The notes beneath the pieces were generated by a model that was not told the origin of the DNA, searched no databases, and worked only from the letters and a program-made list of their open reading frames with translations. From contig CAZTCX010000003.1 of assembly GCA_964612515.1 (NCBI GenBank), forward strand, positions 1 to 64,000: a DNA stretch of 64,000 nucleotides, written 5' to 3'. The position numbers were made by a program, and so were the translations under genes. The DNA comes from SABY01 sp964612515 (GTDB lineage Bacteria; Bacteroidota; Bacteroidia; Bacteroidales; 4484-276). Below are positions 25,602 through 34,448 of this stretch, piece after piece; within the stretch, counting starts at the first letter, position 1, and each line of letters starts with the position of its first letter.

Positions 25602-26465
25602 CTAATCCAGGATTTTATAGGCAACTACGCGGTTGTCGAAAAAGGTAGGAACTAGCAGTATATTTTCATCCACCATCAGATGGATGTCGGCAGCATTCAC
25701 TTTTTCGTCGGTGGTGTTAAAAAGAACTTCCGGTTCTCCTCCTGCCGTCACACGCCGAACAAGGCCACTCCAATCCGAAAAGATAAAGTTGCCCGACTTG
25801 TCAATCTCCAGCCCATCCACGCCTCCGTCAAACTCGGCCACTACCTTTTGTATTTTGTTTGATGGATCGATGCGCACGATCTTTCCTTTGGCACCCACAT
25901 AAAGAAAACCGTCTCGGTAGTTGATACCGTTGGGACTGTCGAAAGTGCCCGCTGGCAGCCACGCTTTAATTTCGCCATCGGCAATCCTGTAGATCGTGCC
26001 AGTCATCATATCCGTCATGTAAATCCGGCCTTCGTCGCCTACAATACAGTCGTTCAAAAACTCCGCTGAGTCAGCCTCATAAAATTTCACGATTTTTCGT
26101 TTATCAAGATCAATTTCTGCAACACGATCTACGTCAGCTACGAACAGCCTGTCGCCAAGCATGGTCATACCTTTGGGAGCATGCAATCCTGTAACCCACT
26201 CCAGGCGGGTGATTCGACCATCGGGTTCCATGGTCGAAATAAAACCATTGGAATCTTTTTCATTTGATTTTCCATTAATATTTGCAACATACAACACCTG
26301 ATTGTTTGCATCGTAATAAACCGACTCGGGAACCAGAAAAACCTGATCGGTAGCCCACAGTTGCTTTACTTTTTCAGTGGCAGTTTCTTGCCCGATAGCT
26401 GAATTTGGAACGAAAATCAAAGCCATTGCGAAAGCGAAAAGAGAAATTGGAGTTTTATTTTTCAT
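25602..26465 (-). CDS. Exported SMP-30/gluconolactonase-like beta-propeller protein
   Basis: A 287-residue protein with a signal peptide (about 1-25, ending SAIGQE) and a six-bladed propeller of the SMP-30/strictosidine synthase type. Blade motifs such as ANINGKSN, PDGRITRLEW, PKGMTMLGDRLFVAD, PNGINYRDGFLYVG and EIDKSGNFIFSDWSG recur. Relatives are lactonases or simple sensors that bind a divalent metal. I start at the ATG at 26465 because the signal peptide begins there; 71 extra upstream codons up to 26678 overlap the M56-TonB gene in another frame and have no signature. Enzymatic activity is not proven by the sequence. Confidence 0.85.
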   Translation of the reverse strand: MKNKTPISLFAFAMALIFVPNSAIGQETATEKVKQLWATDQVFLVPESVYYDANNQVLYVANINGKSNEKDSNGFISTMEPDGRITRLEWVTGLHAPKGMTMLGDRLFVADVDRVAEIDLDKRKIVKFYEADSAEFLNDCIVGDEGRIYMTDMMTGTIYRIADGEIKAWLPAGTFDSPNGINYRDGFLYVGAKGKIVRIDPSNKIQKVVAEFDGGVDGLEIDKSGNFIFSDWSGLVRRVTAGGEPEVLFNTTDEKVNAADIHLMVDENILLVPTFFDNRVVAYKILD

Positions 26466-26498
26466 AATAAAATATGTTTTGTGATTGGCTTTAAAACA

Positions 26499-26531
26499 CG
26501 AAAGCCTGCTCTTTTGTTGAGCAGGCTTTCG
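26499..26531 (-). terminator. 13-bp hairpin after the M56-TonB gene
   Basis: CGAAAGCCTGCTC at 26499-26511 pairs perfectly with 26519-26531 around a 7-base loop. On the minus strand TGTTTT follows, a weak T-run. It separates the M56 gene from the SMP-30-like gene. Confidence 0.65.
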
Positions 26532-26580
26532 CCAAATGTTTTCTACGTTAAACTTGTCCGGATGACTTCTGCCTGAAAGT

Positions 26581-27906
26581 TTATTTTTTGGGGTAAGTTT
26601 CCTCCTTGTCCTGATCTTTGTCAGCATCCAGCGTAAACTTGATGGGCATGGTAAATTGAACAGCGACTGCTTCTCCATCCTTCTTTCCGGGTTCCCAGGC
26701 AGGCATTCCGTTTATAGCATCCAGTGCACTTTTGTCGAGTGCCTCACCTAATCCACGAAGCACTTTTACATTGGTAATCTGGCCATCAGCTTCCACCACA
26801 AAAGTGATGTAAACGATGCCTTGTTCACCAGCCTTGCGAGCCGATTCAGGATAAATAATATTTTCCTGAAGATACTTCATACGGCCTTCATCGCCACCCG
26901 GAAACTTTGGCATTTGGTCAACTACCTGGAATATTTGCCGCTCAGGGCTAAGTGTGTCGGGTGTAATAGCGATAGGTGAAGAAGTAGCTTGTGGAAATTC
27001 AGCGGCAGATGAAGAAATCTTTTTCACAAGCTCGCCGGCAGGCAGGCTGTAAGTAAAAGCCGCAATGAGCAGCAGTGTCAGTGGAAGCGCCAGCAGTACC
27101 CTGAGCTGTGAGCGCCGGCGCGATTTGTTTTTTGTCATCATAATAATGCGTGTTTTGATTAATGAATGATTAAAATGGTTGGCAAAGCCAAAGGCGGAAA
27201 CACCCGAAGCCTGCACTAATAAAAGATTTTGATAACTAATGGGTTCGTACCCTTTTCGCAGCACGCCCTCGTCGGCCAGGTATTCATGCACGGTTTCCAA
27301 CGACTTACGATAAAGCCAAGCAAATGGGTTGAACCACTGGAAAATCGTCAGCAACTCCGCCAACAGCAAGTCAGCCGAATGAAGCTGGCGCCAATGCACT
27401 TGTTCGTGGGCCACAATGGCTTCGAACTGCTCCGAATCCATTTCCGAACGATTAATAAAAAGATAATTAAAGAATGAAAATGGAGCCATCTCCTCCTCCA
27501 TCACAACAAGATTCCACGATCCGTAGCTTGTCACTTCACTGCCATGGATGAGCCTGAAAAGTTGCACCAATTTTATCACAAGCCGAAGCGCAAGAAAAAT
27601 AACGCCGAGAAGATACATTCCGGTCATTATCTGGAAGATACTAATATGCTGCTGCGCCATTTGCCGCACATCCGAGCCGTTGATAAACAAGGTGTCGAGA
27701 ACGATCATTGTGGGGGCTGGCATGGCAGCCGTTCCAAAAATATTGACTTTGGCCAATGGCAACAACAGCGAAGCAACTGCCGCAAGCAAGAAATAAACGC
27801 GGTTGAGTGTAAAATGCGTTTCACGCCGCAGTGCCAAACGATACAGCAGATAAAACAGCGACAAGGCGCCAGCCGATTGCAATAGATATAGGATGAAATT
27901 TTCCAT
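26581..27906 (-). CDS. BlaR1-type M56 metallopeptidase fused to a TonB C-terminal domain
   Basis: A 441-residue inner-membrane protein. N-terminal hydrophobic segments (about 5-25, 35-55, 92-115) surround a peptidase M56 domain whose zinc motif is H167-E-Q-V-H171, with a downstream ETVHEYLAD Glu ligand. A further membrane segment lies near 270-290. Residues about 345-430 are a TonB C-terminal domain (GIVYITFVVEADGQ, PAWEPG). In BlaR1 systems the peptidase senses an envelope signal and leads to BlaI cleavage; Bacteroidota versions often replace the beta-lactam sensor by TonB. The BlaI-family gene lies 30 bases upstream on the same strand, so they form an operon. The signal is unknown. Confidence 0.92.
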   Translation of the reverse strand: MENFILYLLQSAGALSLFYLLYRLALRRETHFTLNRVYFLLAAVASLLLPLAKVNIFGTAAMPAPTMIVLDTLFINGSDVRQMAQQHISIFQIMTGMYLLGVIFLALRLVIKLVQLFRLIHGSEVTSYGSWNLVVMEEEMAPFSFFNYLFINRSEMDSEQFEAIVAHEQVHWRQLHSADLLLAELLTIFQWFNPFAWLYRKSLETVHEYLADEGVLRKGYEPISYQNLLLVQASGVSAFGFANHFNHSLIKTRIIMMTKNKSRRRSQLRVLLALPLTLLLIAAFTYSLPAGELVKKISSSAAEFPQATSSPIAITPDTLSPERQIFQVVDQMPKFPGGDEGRMKYLQENIIYPESARKAGEQGIVYITFVVEADGQITNVKVLRGLGEALDKSALDAINGMPAWEPGKKDGEAVAVQFTMPIKFTLDADKDQDKEETYPKK

Positions 27907-27936
27907 ACAAATCTGTTTTTTTAAAGGTTCAATAGC

Positions 27937-28335
27937 TTATTCCGGGTCTTGTTTTTTCTTTTCAATTTGTGCATCAATCAGGCTGCGGATTTCCTCCATC
28001 TCCTGCACGCTTAGGTTTTCTTCTTTAGAAAAAAAGGAAACCAACTGCTTGTAAGATCCGCTGAAATAGCCCGACATGAGTCCGCTCAGGTAGCTTCGGG
28101 TGTACTCCTTTTTGGTGATCAGCGGATAATACTTATGACTTTTGCCATACGTGTGATGACCGACATATTCCTTTTTTTCGAGGATGCGCACCACCGTCGA
28201 TACGGTGTTGTAGGCGGGTTTGGGTTCGTCAAATTCTTCGAGGATGTCGTGCACAAAACATTCGCCTTTGCGCCACATGATTTGCATGATCTCCTCTTCG
28301 GCTCTGGTAAGTGGTTTCATCTGTTTTATTTTCAT
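27937..28335 (-). CDS. BlaI/MecI-family transcriptional repressor
   Basis: A winged-helix repressor of about 132 residues: LTRAEEEIMQIMWRKGECFVHDI is the start of the DNA-binding domain, PAYNTVSTVVRILEKKEYVGH the recognition helix and wing, and the C-terminal helices dimerise. BlaI proteins are inactivated by proteolysis started by the M56 partner, which is the next gene. I start at 28335 (MKIKQMKP); the ATG at 28353 overlaps the -7 box at 28351..28358 and would precede the transcript, and the ATG at 28320 is also possible. A palindromic operator at 28370..28385 suggests autoregulation of the pair. Confidence 0.93.
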   Translation of the reverse strand: MKIKQMKPLTRAEEEIMQIMWRKGECFVHDILEEFDEPKPAYNTVSTVVRILEKKEYVGHHTYGKSHKYYPLITKKEYTRSYLSGLMSGYFSGSYKQLVSFFSKEENLSVQEMEEIRSLIDAQIEKKKQDPE

Positions 28336-28350
28336 AATAATTTCAAAACG

Positions 28351-28358
28351 CAAACATA
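28351..28358 (-). promoter_or_regulatory. -7 box of the BlaI/M56 operon
   Basis: On the minus strand TATGTTTG, an exact TAnnTTTG match. The predicted transcript starts near 28345, only about 10 bases before the chosen ATG. Confidence 0.55.
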
Positions 28359-28369
28359 AAACTATTATT

Positions 28370-28385
28370 TTAGTTAGATAACTAA
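28370..28385. promoter_or_regulatory. Probable BlaI operator
   Basis: TTAGTTA-GA-TAACTAA, two perfect 7-base arms with a 2-base centre, 11 bases upstream of the -7 box where the -33 element should be. A further half site TAGTTA follows at 28391. Position and symmetry fit binding by the dimeric repressor encoded just downstream. Confidence 0.6.
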
Positions 28386-28600
28386 GTTGATAGTTAATTA
28401 ATATTAAAAATTACTATTTCCCTCCACAGTCCGCCCCATGCCACAGTAACACCGTGAATGCTGTTTAAGCCAGAAACACAATTTCCGAGCTTTTTATCCG
28501 CTGGTTTGGCGTAATTCACAGTGTTACTTGCAAAATACCCTTTCCCCATTTTTATAGAAATAGGTTTGGGGAAAATCAGATAATTTCCTGAATGGGATGT

Positions 28601-28681
28601 CGCCCCGTTGGGGCTTTATTCGTTTCGCCTTTTAATATCACAGCGCTGTGCGCTGCGCTAATGATTTCGCCCCGATGGGGC
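28601..28681. repeat. REP-like cassette of three palindromes
   Basis: Two near-identical hairpins, GCCCCGTTGGGGC at 28602-28614 and GCCCCGATGGGGC at 28669-28681, flank a perfect 12-mer palindrome CACAGCGCTGTG at 28639-28650. It lies in the 350-base spacer between the BlaI promoter and the dnaE 3' end, which holds no gene. Such GC-rich palindrome groups are typical of REP-type elements mobilised by Y1 (RAYT) transposases; none is encoded here. Confidence 0.6.
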
Positions 28682-28736
28682 TATAATTCGATATTCAAAA
28701 TTAATTTCCAAAAATCCTCCTGCCAACCCTCTCGCA

Positions 28737-31682
28737 TCACCCATTCCTGGGGTCTTCCACCACGGGCAGGCGCGCCATCTTCTGCACCACCAGGCTGGGA
28801 AAGCCAAACTCCTCCTCTACTCTGCCCAAAATAAGATACACGCCATAGCCCTGAAAGTTGTATTGCCTCAATGAATTGGGAAAATGGGTGGTGTCGAAAA
28901 ATTCGCCCTCGTCGTCGATGAAAGTACCAAAGTGCATGATCTCGCCACGGACGGTCTTCACATATTTCCGCGTAACCAACTGACCGAGCATGCGCACGGT
29001 TTGCCCGACGTACTCCAACATCTCACGGGCTTTTATCTCACCTCGAAAATTGGTTTTTAATAAATCAAAATAGCTAATCGTTACGGGAAATCCGATGAGT
29101 TCTATCTCGTCGTAAGCGTCTTCCACGCTGCTGTGGTCGAGCTGTGGCAGGGTAAACTGTTTGCCGCTTACTTTGAAAAGCGTGTTTTGGATGACCTCAT
29201 TTTTTCGTTTTCCAAAAAAAAGATGTGCCTCCCACAGCAGACGGCTCTTGGTGTTGCCGGTAAAGCGCAGCGCTCCGGTGCGAATCAGCAAAATCATCTG
29301 CTCGATGCCCGGATGCACCCGCGTGACGAAATCTTCCAGATCGGCATACACGCCACTGATGCGGCGCTCCTCGACGATGCGTAGCGCCAGCTTTTGCTCC
29401 AGGTTTTGGATGTGGATAAATCCCACAAAAATTTCTTTGTCATAAATGGTCGTTTTGTACTCGCTGCGGTTGACGCACGGCAGCGCGATGGCAGCCCCGC
29501 AGCGGCGCGCTTCATTAAAATAGACCCACGTATTATAATAACCGCCAAAGTTGTTGATGACTGCCGTCATAAATTCCAACGGAAAATGTGCTTTGAGGAA
29601 AAGGCTCTGAAAGCTTTCGACGGCGTAGGATGCAGAGTGCGCTTTGGAAAAAGCATATCCGGCAAACGATTCTACCTGTCGCCACACCTCTTTGGTGGTG
29701 GCTTCGGGGCGGCCAAGCTGTAGCGACTTTTCGAAAAATCGATCCACAATCCTCTGAAACTCCTCTTTGCCGCGCATCTTGCCGCTCATAGCACGGCGCA
29801 GCACATCCGATTCGGCCAGGTCGAGGCCAGCGTAGTGATGACACACTTTGAGCACATCTTCCTGATACACCATCACACCGAAAGTTTCGCGAAGCTGTTG
29901 TTCCATCACCGGATGGAAATACTCAAAATCATTAGGATGATGAAACCTGTGGATGTATTCGCGCATCATACCCGAGCGCGCTACGCCGGGGCGCACGATG
30001 GAGCTGGCTGCTACCAGCGTCAGATAATTATCGCAGCGTAGCTTGGTGAGCAACGAACGCATAGCAGGACTTTCTATGTAAAAGCACCCGATAGTCTCGG
30101 CGCGTTTGAGCTGCGCTTTCACCTGCGCATCTTTTTTAAATTTGGGAATGTTGTGCACGTCCACCTCCAGGCCGCGGTTGCGCCGGATGATGTCGGCACA
30201 TTCTTTAATATGTCCGATGCCACGCTGACTTAGGATGTCCATCTTTTCAAAACCCAGCTCCTCGGCCACATACATGTCCCACTGGGTTGTCGGGAAACCT
30301 TTGGGCGGCATGTCCAACGCGGTGTAGCAGGTGATGGGTTCTTCGGAGATGAGCACTCCACCGGCGTGAATGCTGCGCAGGTTCGGGAAATCTGTCATGC
30401 GGGCAGCTACCTGAAGCACTTGTGCGGTAATGCTGTCGTGCTGCTTCCTCTGACGCTCCGGAAAATCTACCAGAGTGTCAATCTCTGCTTTGGGCAGCCC
30501 GAAAGCTTTGCCTATTTCACGGATCGGAGATTTGTCGCGGAACGTAGAAATGGTTCCCATCAGCGCGGTGTGCTCGCGGCCATAGCGCTTAAAGATGTAG
30601 TCGATCACCTCATCGCGTTCTTTCCACGAATAATCGATATCAAAATCTGGCGGGCTGGTGCGTTTGGGATTGATAAAACGTTCAAAATACAAATCAAGCT
30701 CAATGGGGTCAACATCCGTAATTTTCAGGCAATAAGCCACCACGCTGTTGGCACCACTCCCCCGCCCCACATGATAAAATCCGCGCGACATCGAGTAACG
30801 CACAATGTCCCACGCCATTAGGAAATACGACGAAAAGCCAAGCTTATCGATGATGGCCAGCTCATGACGGATGCGTTCGGCGGCTGTTTTGTCGGCAGCG
30901 CTATAGCGATATTTCATGCCGTCGTAAGCCAGTTTTTCGAGCAGCATCTTGTCGCTGCAGCGTGTATCGGTGAAAATCTGTTTGTTTTTTACAGTTTTAA
31001 AATCAAAATCTATCGAGCAGTCGTCCAGGATTTTTTCGGTATTAATAATAAGTTGAGGATAATCGGAAAATTGCTTTCGCAGATCATCGGGCGTGCGCAT
31101 CATCTCATCAGCCGCAGCCACATCGGCTTCGGTGAGTTTGCTGATGAGCGTATTTTTATGAATAGCCCGCAGGTTGCGATGCAACAAATAGTCGTCGTGA
31201 TCACGGAAAGTAACCGGAGCCCAAACGAGCAATTTGGACTGCCGGCCGGCAAATTGGGAAGTTATCAGCCTCCGTACCTGCGCAGGTTTTACACCAATAA
31301 ATTCATTGTCTTCCAACTTTCGTTGAGGCGCCAGCTCCAACGGCCACACCACATACGCATCATCAAAAGCTGGAGGCGCATCGGGCAAGTCAAGTTTTTG
31401 AAGGCTGTAATGGGTATAAAATTCATTGATCTGGCGAAAGCCGGCATTGTTGCGCGCCAGCAAAGTGTAAAGTACTTTATCGTCGCGCCGGCACTCCATC
31501 CCTGCGATGGGTTTGATGCTTTGTTGGCGGCATGCTTTCACAAAGTCGATGGTACCGGTGGAGTTATTGATATCGGTAAGCGCCAGGGCTGAGTGACCAT
31601 GACGGGCAGCATCTACAACCAGCTCCTCAATAGAATAGGTGCCATAGCGCAGACTGTAATATGAATGAGCGTTGAGAATCAA
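28737..31682 (-). CDS. dnaE: Short DnaE-type DNA polymerase III alpha subunit
   Basis: A 981-residue C-family DNA polymerase, about 200 residues shorter than a replicative DnaE. Catalytic aspartates are visible: D348 and D350 in PDFDID and D482 in EKMDILSQRG. Palm, thumb and fingers (SKAHSASYAVESFQ) are followed by helix-hairpin-helix and OB-fold regions, but no C-terminal tau-binding domain is present. The N-terminal PHP domain is degenerate: the usual HxH is N4-A-H6 and TDH is TDI (I38), so metal binding and PHP proofreading are probably lost. A role in repair or damage-induced synthesis is likely, next to a normal replicative DnaE encoded elsewhere. No imuA, imuB or lexA is near. Confidence 0.9.
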   Translation of the reverse strand: MILNAHSYYSLRYGTYSIEELVVDAARHGHSALALTDINNSTGTIDFVKACRQQSIKPIAGMECRRDDKVLYTLLARNNAGFRQINEFYTHYSLQKLDLPDAPPAFDDAYVVWPLELAPQRKLEDNEFIGVKPAQVRRLITSQFAGRQSKLLVWAPVTFRDHDDYLLHRNLRAIHKNTLISKLTEADVAAADEMMRTPDDLRKQFSDYPQLIINTEKILDDCSIDFDFKTVKNKQIFTDTRCSDKMLLEKLAYDGMKYRYSAADKTAAERIRHELAIIDKLGFSSYFLMAWDIVRYSMSRGFYHVGRGSGANSVVAYCLKITDVDPIELDLYFERFINPKRTSPPDFDIDYSWKERDEVIDYIFKRYGREHTALMGTISTFRDKSPIREIGKAFGLPKAEIDTLVDFPERQRKQHDSITAQVLQVAARMTDFPNLRSIHAGGVLISEEPITCYTALDMPPKGFPTTQWDMYVAEELGFEKMDILSQRGIGHIKECADIIRRNRGLEVDVHNIPKFKKDAQVKAQLKRAETIGCFYIESPAMRSLLTKLRCDNYLTLVAASSIVRPGVARSGMMREYIHRFHHPNDFEYFHPVMEQQLRETFGVMVYQEDVLKVCHHYAGLDLAESDVLRRAMSGKMRGKEEFQRIVDRFFEKSLQLGRPEATTKEVWRQVESFAGYAFSKAHSASYAVESFQSLFLKAHFPLEFMTAVINNFGGYYNTWVYFNEARRCGAAIALPCVNRSEYKTTIYDKEIFVGFIHIQNLEQKLALRIVEERRISGVYADLEDFVTRVHPGIEQMILLIRTGALRFTGNTKSRLLWEAHLFFGKRKNEVIQNTLFKVSGKQFTLPQLDHSSVEDAYDEIELIGFPVTISYFDLLKTNFRGEIKAREMLEYVGQTVRMLGQLVTRKYVKTVRGEIMHFGTFIDDEGEFFDTTHFPNSLRQYNFQGYGVYLILGRVEEEFGFPSLVVQKMARLPVVEDPRNG

Positions 31683-31948
31683 AGGGATACTTTGTTAATG
31701 TTTAGATTATAATCATTTTTGGAGCTACAAGATAAACAAGAATTGATAAACTAGAAGAAGTTGTTGGATTGTGAAGTAAAGAAAAAGCAGGGCGCAAAGA
31801 GCAGGAAATAATATCGAAAGTTGAAATATTAAAAAGAACTATTGACTGCTGTCTGCCTTTGCTGACGTTGAACACCGACTCCTCCCGGAATTAACGAATT
31901 TTATCTAAACTCTTGTTAATGCTTCAGAGGCTGCGTTATCAATCAAAT
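31683..31948. other. Non-coding spacer before pruA
   Basis: About 265 bases between the divergent dnaE and pruA genes. I see no reading frame with a family signature, no strong hairpin, and only the pruA promoter at its right end. Confidence 0.6.
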
Positions 31949-31956
31949 TACTTTTG
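31949..31956 (+). promoter_or_regulatory. -7 box of the pruA promoter
   Basis: TACTTTTG fits TAnnTTTG, 32 bases before the ATG at 31989. Confidence 0.55.
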
Positions 31957-31988
31957 CTCCTTATTAATTACACCAAAAAAATAAAGAT

Positions 31989-33617
31989 ATGTCACGAGGA
32001 AGTTTCAGCATACCAAAAGCACAAAACGAATCAGTGCTGAGCTACGCTCCGGGCAGCCCCGAACGCGCAGCCGTAAAAGCAATGATCGCAAAATTAAGAT
32101 CCACACCTGTGGACATCCCTATGTATATTGGCAGTCAGCAGATTCGTACCAACGACAAGCGTGAGATTCGTGCGCCGCACGATCATTCGCAGTTGCTGGG
32201 ACATTATTATATGGGTGGCAAAGAACATGTGGAGCAAGCCATCAGCGCCGCGCTGGAAGTACGTCGCCACTGGCAGTCGCTGCCGTGGCACCAACGCGCC
32301 AGCATTTTCCTTAAAGCTGCCGACTTGATTTCGGGTTCCTATCGCGCCAAAATAAATGCAGCCACTATGTTGGGGCAGTCCAAAAACGTGTATCAGGCTG
32401 AGATTGATGCCGCCTGTGAAACGGCAGATTTCCTGCGTTTCAACGTGCAGTATATGGCGTCGATTTATCAGGAGCAGCCGATTTCGTCAAAAGGCGTGTG
32501 GAACCGCATGGAGCACCGCCCGCTCGAAGGGTTCGTTTACGCTCTTACGCCCTTCAATTTTACTTCCATTGCTGCCAATCTCCCCACAGCACCCGCCATG
32601 ATGGGCAACGTGGTAGTGTGGAAACCTTCTTCCACACAGATTTATTCGGCTGCGGTGATCATGGAAATTTTGCGCAAAGCAGGTTTGCCGGATGGTGTTA
32701 TAAATATGGTGAACGTTCCAGGCCCTGTGGGTGGCAAAGTTATGTCGCAGCATCCTGATTTCGTAGGCGTGCATTTCACGGGTTCCACCGAAGTCTTTAA
32801 AAAAGTATGGAAGGCTATCGGCGACAATGTTATGATTCATAATACCTATCCGCGCATTGTTGGCGAAACGGGAGGCAAAGACTTTGTGATGGTGCACTCC
32901 TCCGCCGATGCGCATCAGGTGGCTACGGCACTTTCGCGCGGCGCCTTCGAATATCAGGGGCAGAAATGCTCGGCAGCTTCCCGGGCATACATTCCACGTT
33001 CGCTGTGGCCAGCAATAAAAGAGCATGTTGTTGCCGATCTTAAATCTTTCAAAATGGGAAGCCCTGAGGATTTTCGGAATTTTATTAATGCAGTGATCGA
33101 CGAGCCTTCCTTTGATAAAATTGCCGGCTACATCGACCGCGCCAAAAGCGATGGTCTGGAAGTGGTTGCAGGCGGCACGTATGATAAGTCCAAAGGTTAT
33201 TTCATTGCTCCCACTGTCCTGCTCACCGACGACCCGAAATACGTGACCATGCAGGAAGAAATCTTTGGTCCGGTGCTGACTGTTTATGTTTACGACGACG
33301 ACAAGTACGAAGAAACGTTGCATCTGGTTGACAAAACCTCACCTTACGCACTCACAGGCGCTATCTTTGCGCTCGACAGATACGCGGTTGAGCTTGCCTC
33401 GGAAATACTGCTGCATGCCGCCGGAAATTTCTATATCAACGACAAACCCACGGGCGCTGTTGTAGGGCAGCAGCCGTTTGGCGGCGCACGTGCGTCGGGC
33501 ACCAACGATAAGTCGGGCAGCTACTTAAACCTGCTGCGGTGGGTTTCGGCACGCTCCATCAAAGAAAATTTTGATCCGCCCACCGACTACCGATATCCTT
33601 TCATGGATGAAGAATAG
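31989..33617 (+). CDS. pruA: L-glutamate gamma-semialdehyde (1-pyrroline-5-carboxylate) dehydrogenase
   Basis: A 542-residue aldehyde dehydrogenase that oxidises glutamate semialdehyde to glutamate with NAD in proline and arginine breakdown. Catalytic C327 lies in GQKCSAAS and the general base E293 in GETGGKD; the PFNFT and KPSS segments bind NAD. Length and the SYAPGSPE start match the eukaryote-like PruA subfamily usual in Bacteroidota, where proline dehydrogenase is a separate protein. No putA-type gene is next to it. The gene is single, with its own -7 box, and is followed by a separate promoter for the TPR gene. Confidence 0.97.
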   Translation: MSRGSFSIPKAQNESVLSYAPGSPERAAVKAMIAKLRSTPVDIPMYIGSQQIRTNDKREIRAPHDHSQLLGHYYMGGKEHVEQAISAALEVRRHWQSLPWHQRASIFLKAADLISGSYRAKINAATMLGQSKNVYQAEIDAACETADFLRFNVQYMASIYQEQPISSKGVWNRMEHRPLEGFVYALTPFNFTSIAANLPTAPAMMGNVVVWKPSSTQIYSAAVIMEILRKAGLPDGVINMVNVPGPVGGKVMSQHPDFVGVHFTGSTEVFKKVWKAIGDNVMIHNTYPRIVGETGGKDFVMVHSSADAHQVATALSRGAFEYQGQKCSAASRAYIPRSLWPAIKEHVVADLKSFKMGSPEDFRNFINAVIDEPSFDKIAGYIDRAKSDGLEVVAGGTYDKSKGYFIAPTVLLTDDPKYVTMQEEIFGPVLTVYVYDDDKYEETLHLVDKTSPYALTGAIFALDRYAVELASEILLHAAGNFYINDKPTGAVVGQQPFGGARASGTNDKSGSYLNLLRWVSARSIKENFDPPTDYRYPFMDEE

Positions 33618-33661
33618 ATTAAAAAATTGTTTCCGCTGCATGTTTCCTATCAAAAAATATA

Positions 33662-33669
33662 TACTTTTG
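33662..33669 (+). promoter_or_regulatory. -7 box of the TPR membrane protein gene
   Basis: TACTTTTG fits TAnnTTTG, 25 bases before the ATG at 33695. Confidence 0.55.
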
Positions 33670-33694
33670 CACCTCAAAATTTGAAGTAAAAGTT

Positions 33695-34381
33695 ATGGCT
33701 AAAAAAACCACGAGAGCAGAGGAAAACATTCAAGCCGTTGAGGAAGCATTAAGCAGAACCGAACGCTTTATCGAGGATCACCAAAAACCGATACTCACCG
33801 TCATTGGTGTGTTGGTAGTAATCATTCTTGCATTTTTTGCTTTTCAGCGATTTTATCTCTATCCCAAAGAGCGCACCGCACAGGAGCAGATATTCATGGC
33901 ACAGAAATATTTCGGCGAGGATTCCCTTAATCTGGCGCTTAACGGCGACGGAATCAACCCGGGTTTTCTCGACATCATCGACGATTACAAATGGACAGAG
34001 TCGGCCAACCTGGCGCATTATTATGCAGGTATCATCTACGTAAAGCAAGGCGAATATCAGGCTGCCATCGATCAACTTAAGAAGTTTAGTTCTGATGATG
34101 TGCTGGTTCAGTCGATGGCCTATGGCGCTACCGGCGACAGCTACATGCAGCTCGGTAAATCCGATAAGGCAATCGAGTATTATAAAAAAGCGTCTGACAA
34201 AGGTGAAAATGAGCTTACCTCACCAGCATTTCTGATGAAAGCAGGATGGGCTTACGAGATTCTTGGAGACTACAAAAAAGCCGTAGAGGTTTACAAGCAG
34301 ATCAAAGACAAATATCCCAGAAGCCAGGAGGCAAGAGAGATCGATAAGTCGATTGGCTATGCTGAAGGGATGATCAAATAA
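33695..34381 (+). CDS. Membrane-anchored TPR protein (YfgM-like)
   Basis: A 228-residue protein with one membrane segment at about 33-54 after a charged cytoplasmic head, then TPR helices (about 100-220; GEYQAAIDQLKKF, GKSDKAIEYYKKA, GDYKKAVEVYKQI). This topology resembles YfgM-type periplasmic chaperone partners of the translocon; Bacteroidota commonly place it near housekeeping genes. A strong terminator follows 21 bases after the stop. Function is inferred from fold only. Confidence 0.85.
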   Translation: MAKKTTRAEENIQAVEEALSRTERFIEDHQKPILTVIGVLVVIILAFFAFQRFYLYPKERTAQEQIFMAQKYFGEDSLNLALNGDGINPGFLDIIDDYKWTESANLAHYYAGIIYVKQGEYQAAIDQLKKFSSDDVLVQSMAYGATGDSYMQLGKSDKAIEYYKKASDKGENELTSPAFLMKAGWAYEILGDYKKAVEVYKQIKDKYPRSQEAREIDKSIGYAEGMIK

Positions 34382-34402
34382 AATATTGACTAAAAAATGA
34401 CG

Positions 34403-34437
34403 AATACCTGTTCAAACTACGAACAGGTATTTTTTTT
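34403..34437 (+). terminator. Terminator between the TPR gene and fmt
   Basis: AATACCTGTTC at 34403-34413 pairs with GAACAGGTATT at 34421-34431 and runs into T8; fmt starts 11 bases later. Confidence 0.9.
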
Positions 34438-34448
34438 ATCTTGTCGCC

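Noticed and set aside
26466..26678. 71-codon N-terminal extension of the SMP-30-like protein
   Set aside because: It overlaps the M56-TonB gene and a hairpin; the signal peptide begins at 26465.
30864..31592. 242-codon open frame on the plus strand
   Set aside because: It is antisense to dnaE and shows no domain.
32487..33323. 278-codon open frame on the minus strand
   Set aside because: It is antisense to pruA, whose catalytic motifs are intact on the plus strand.
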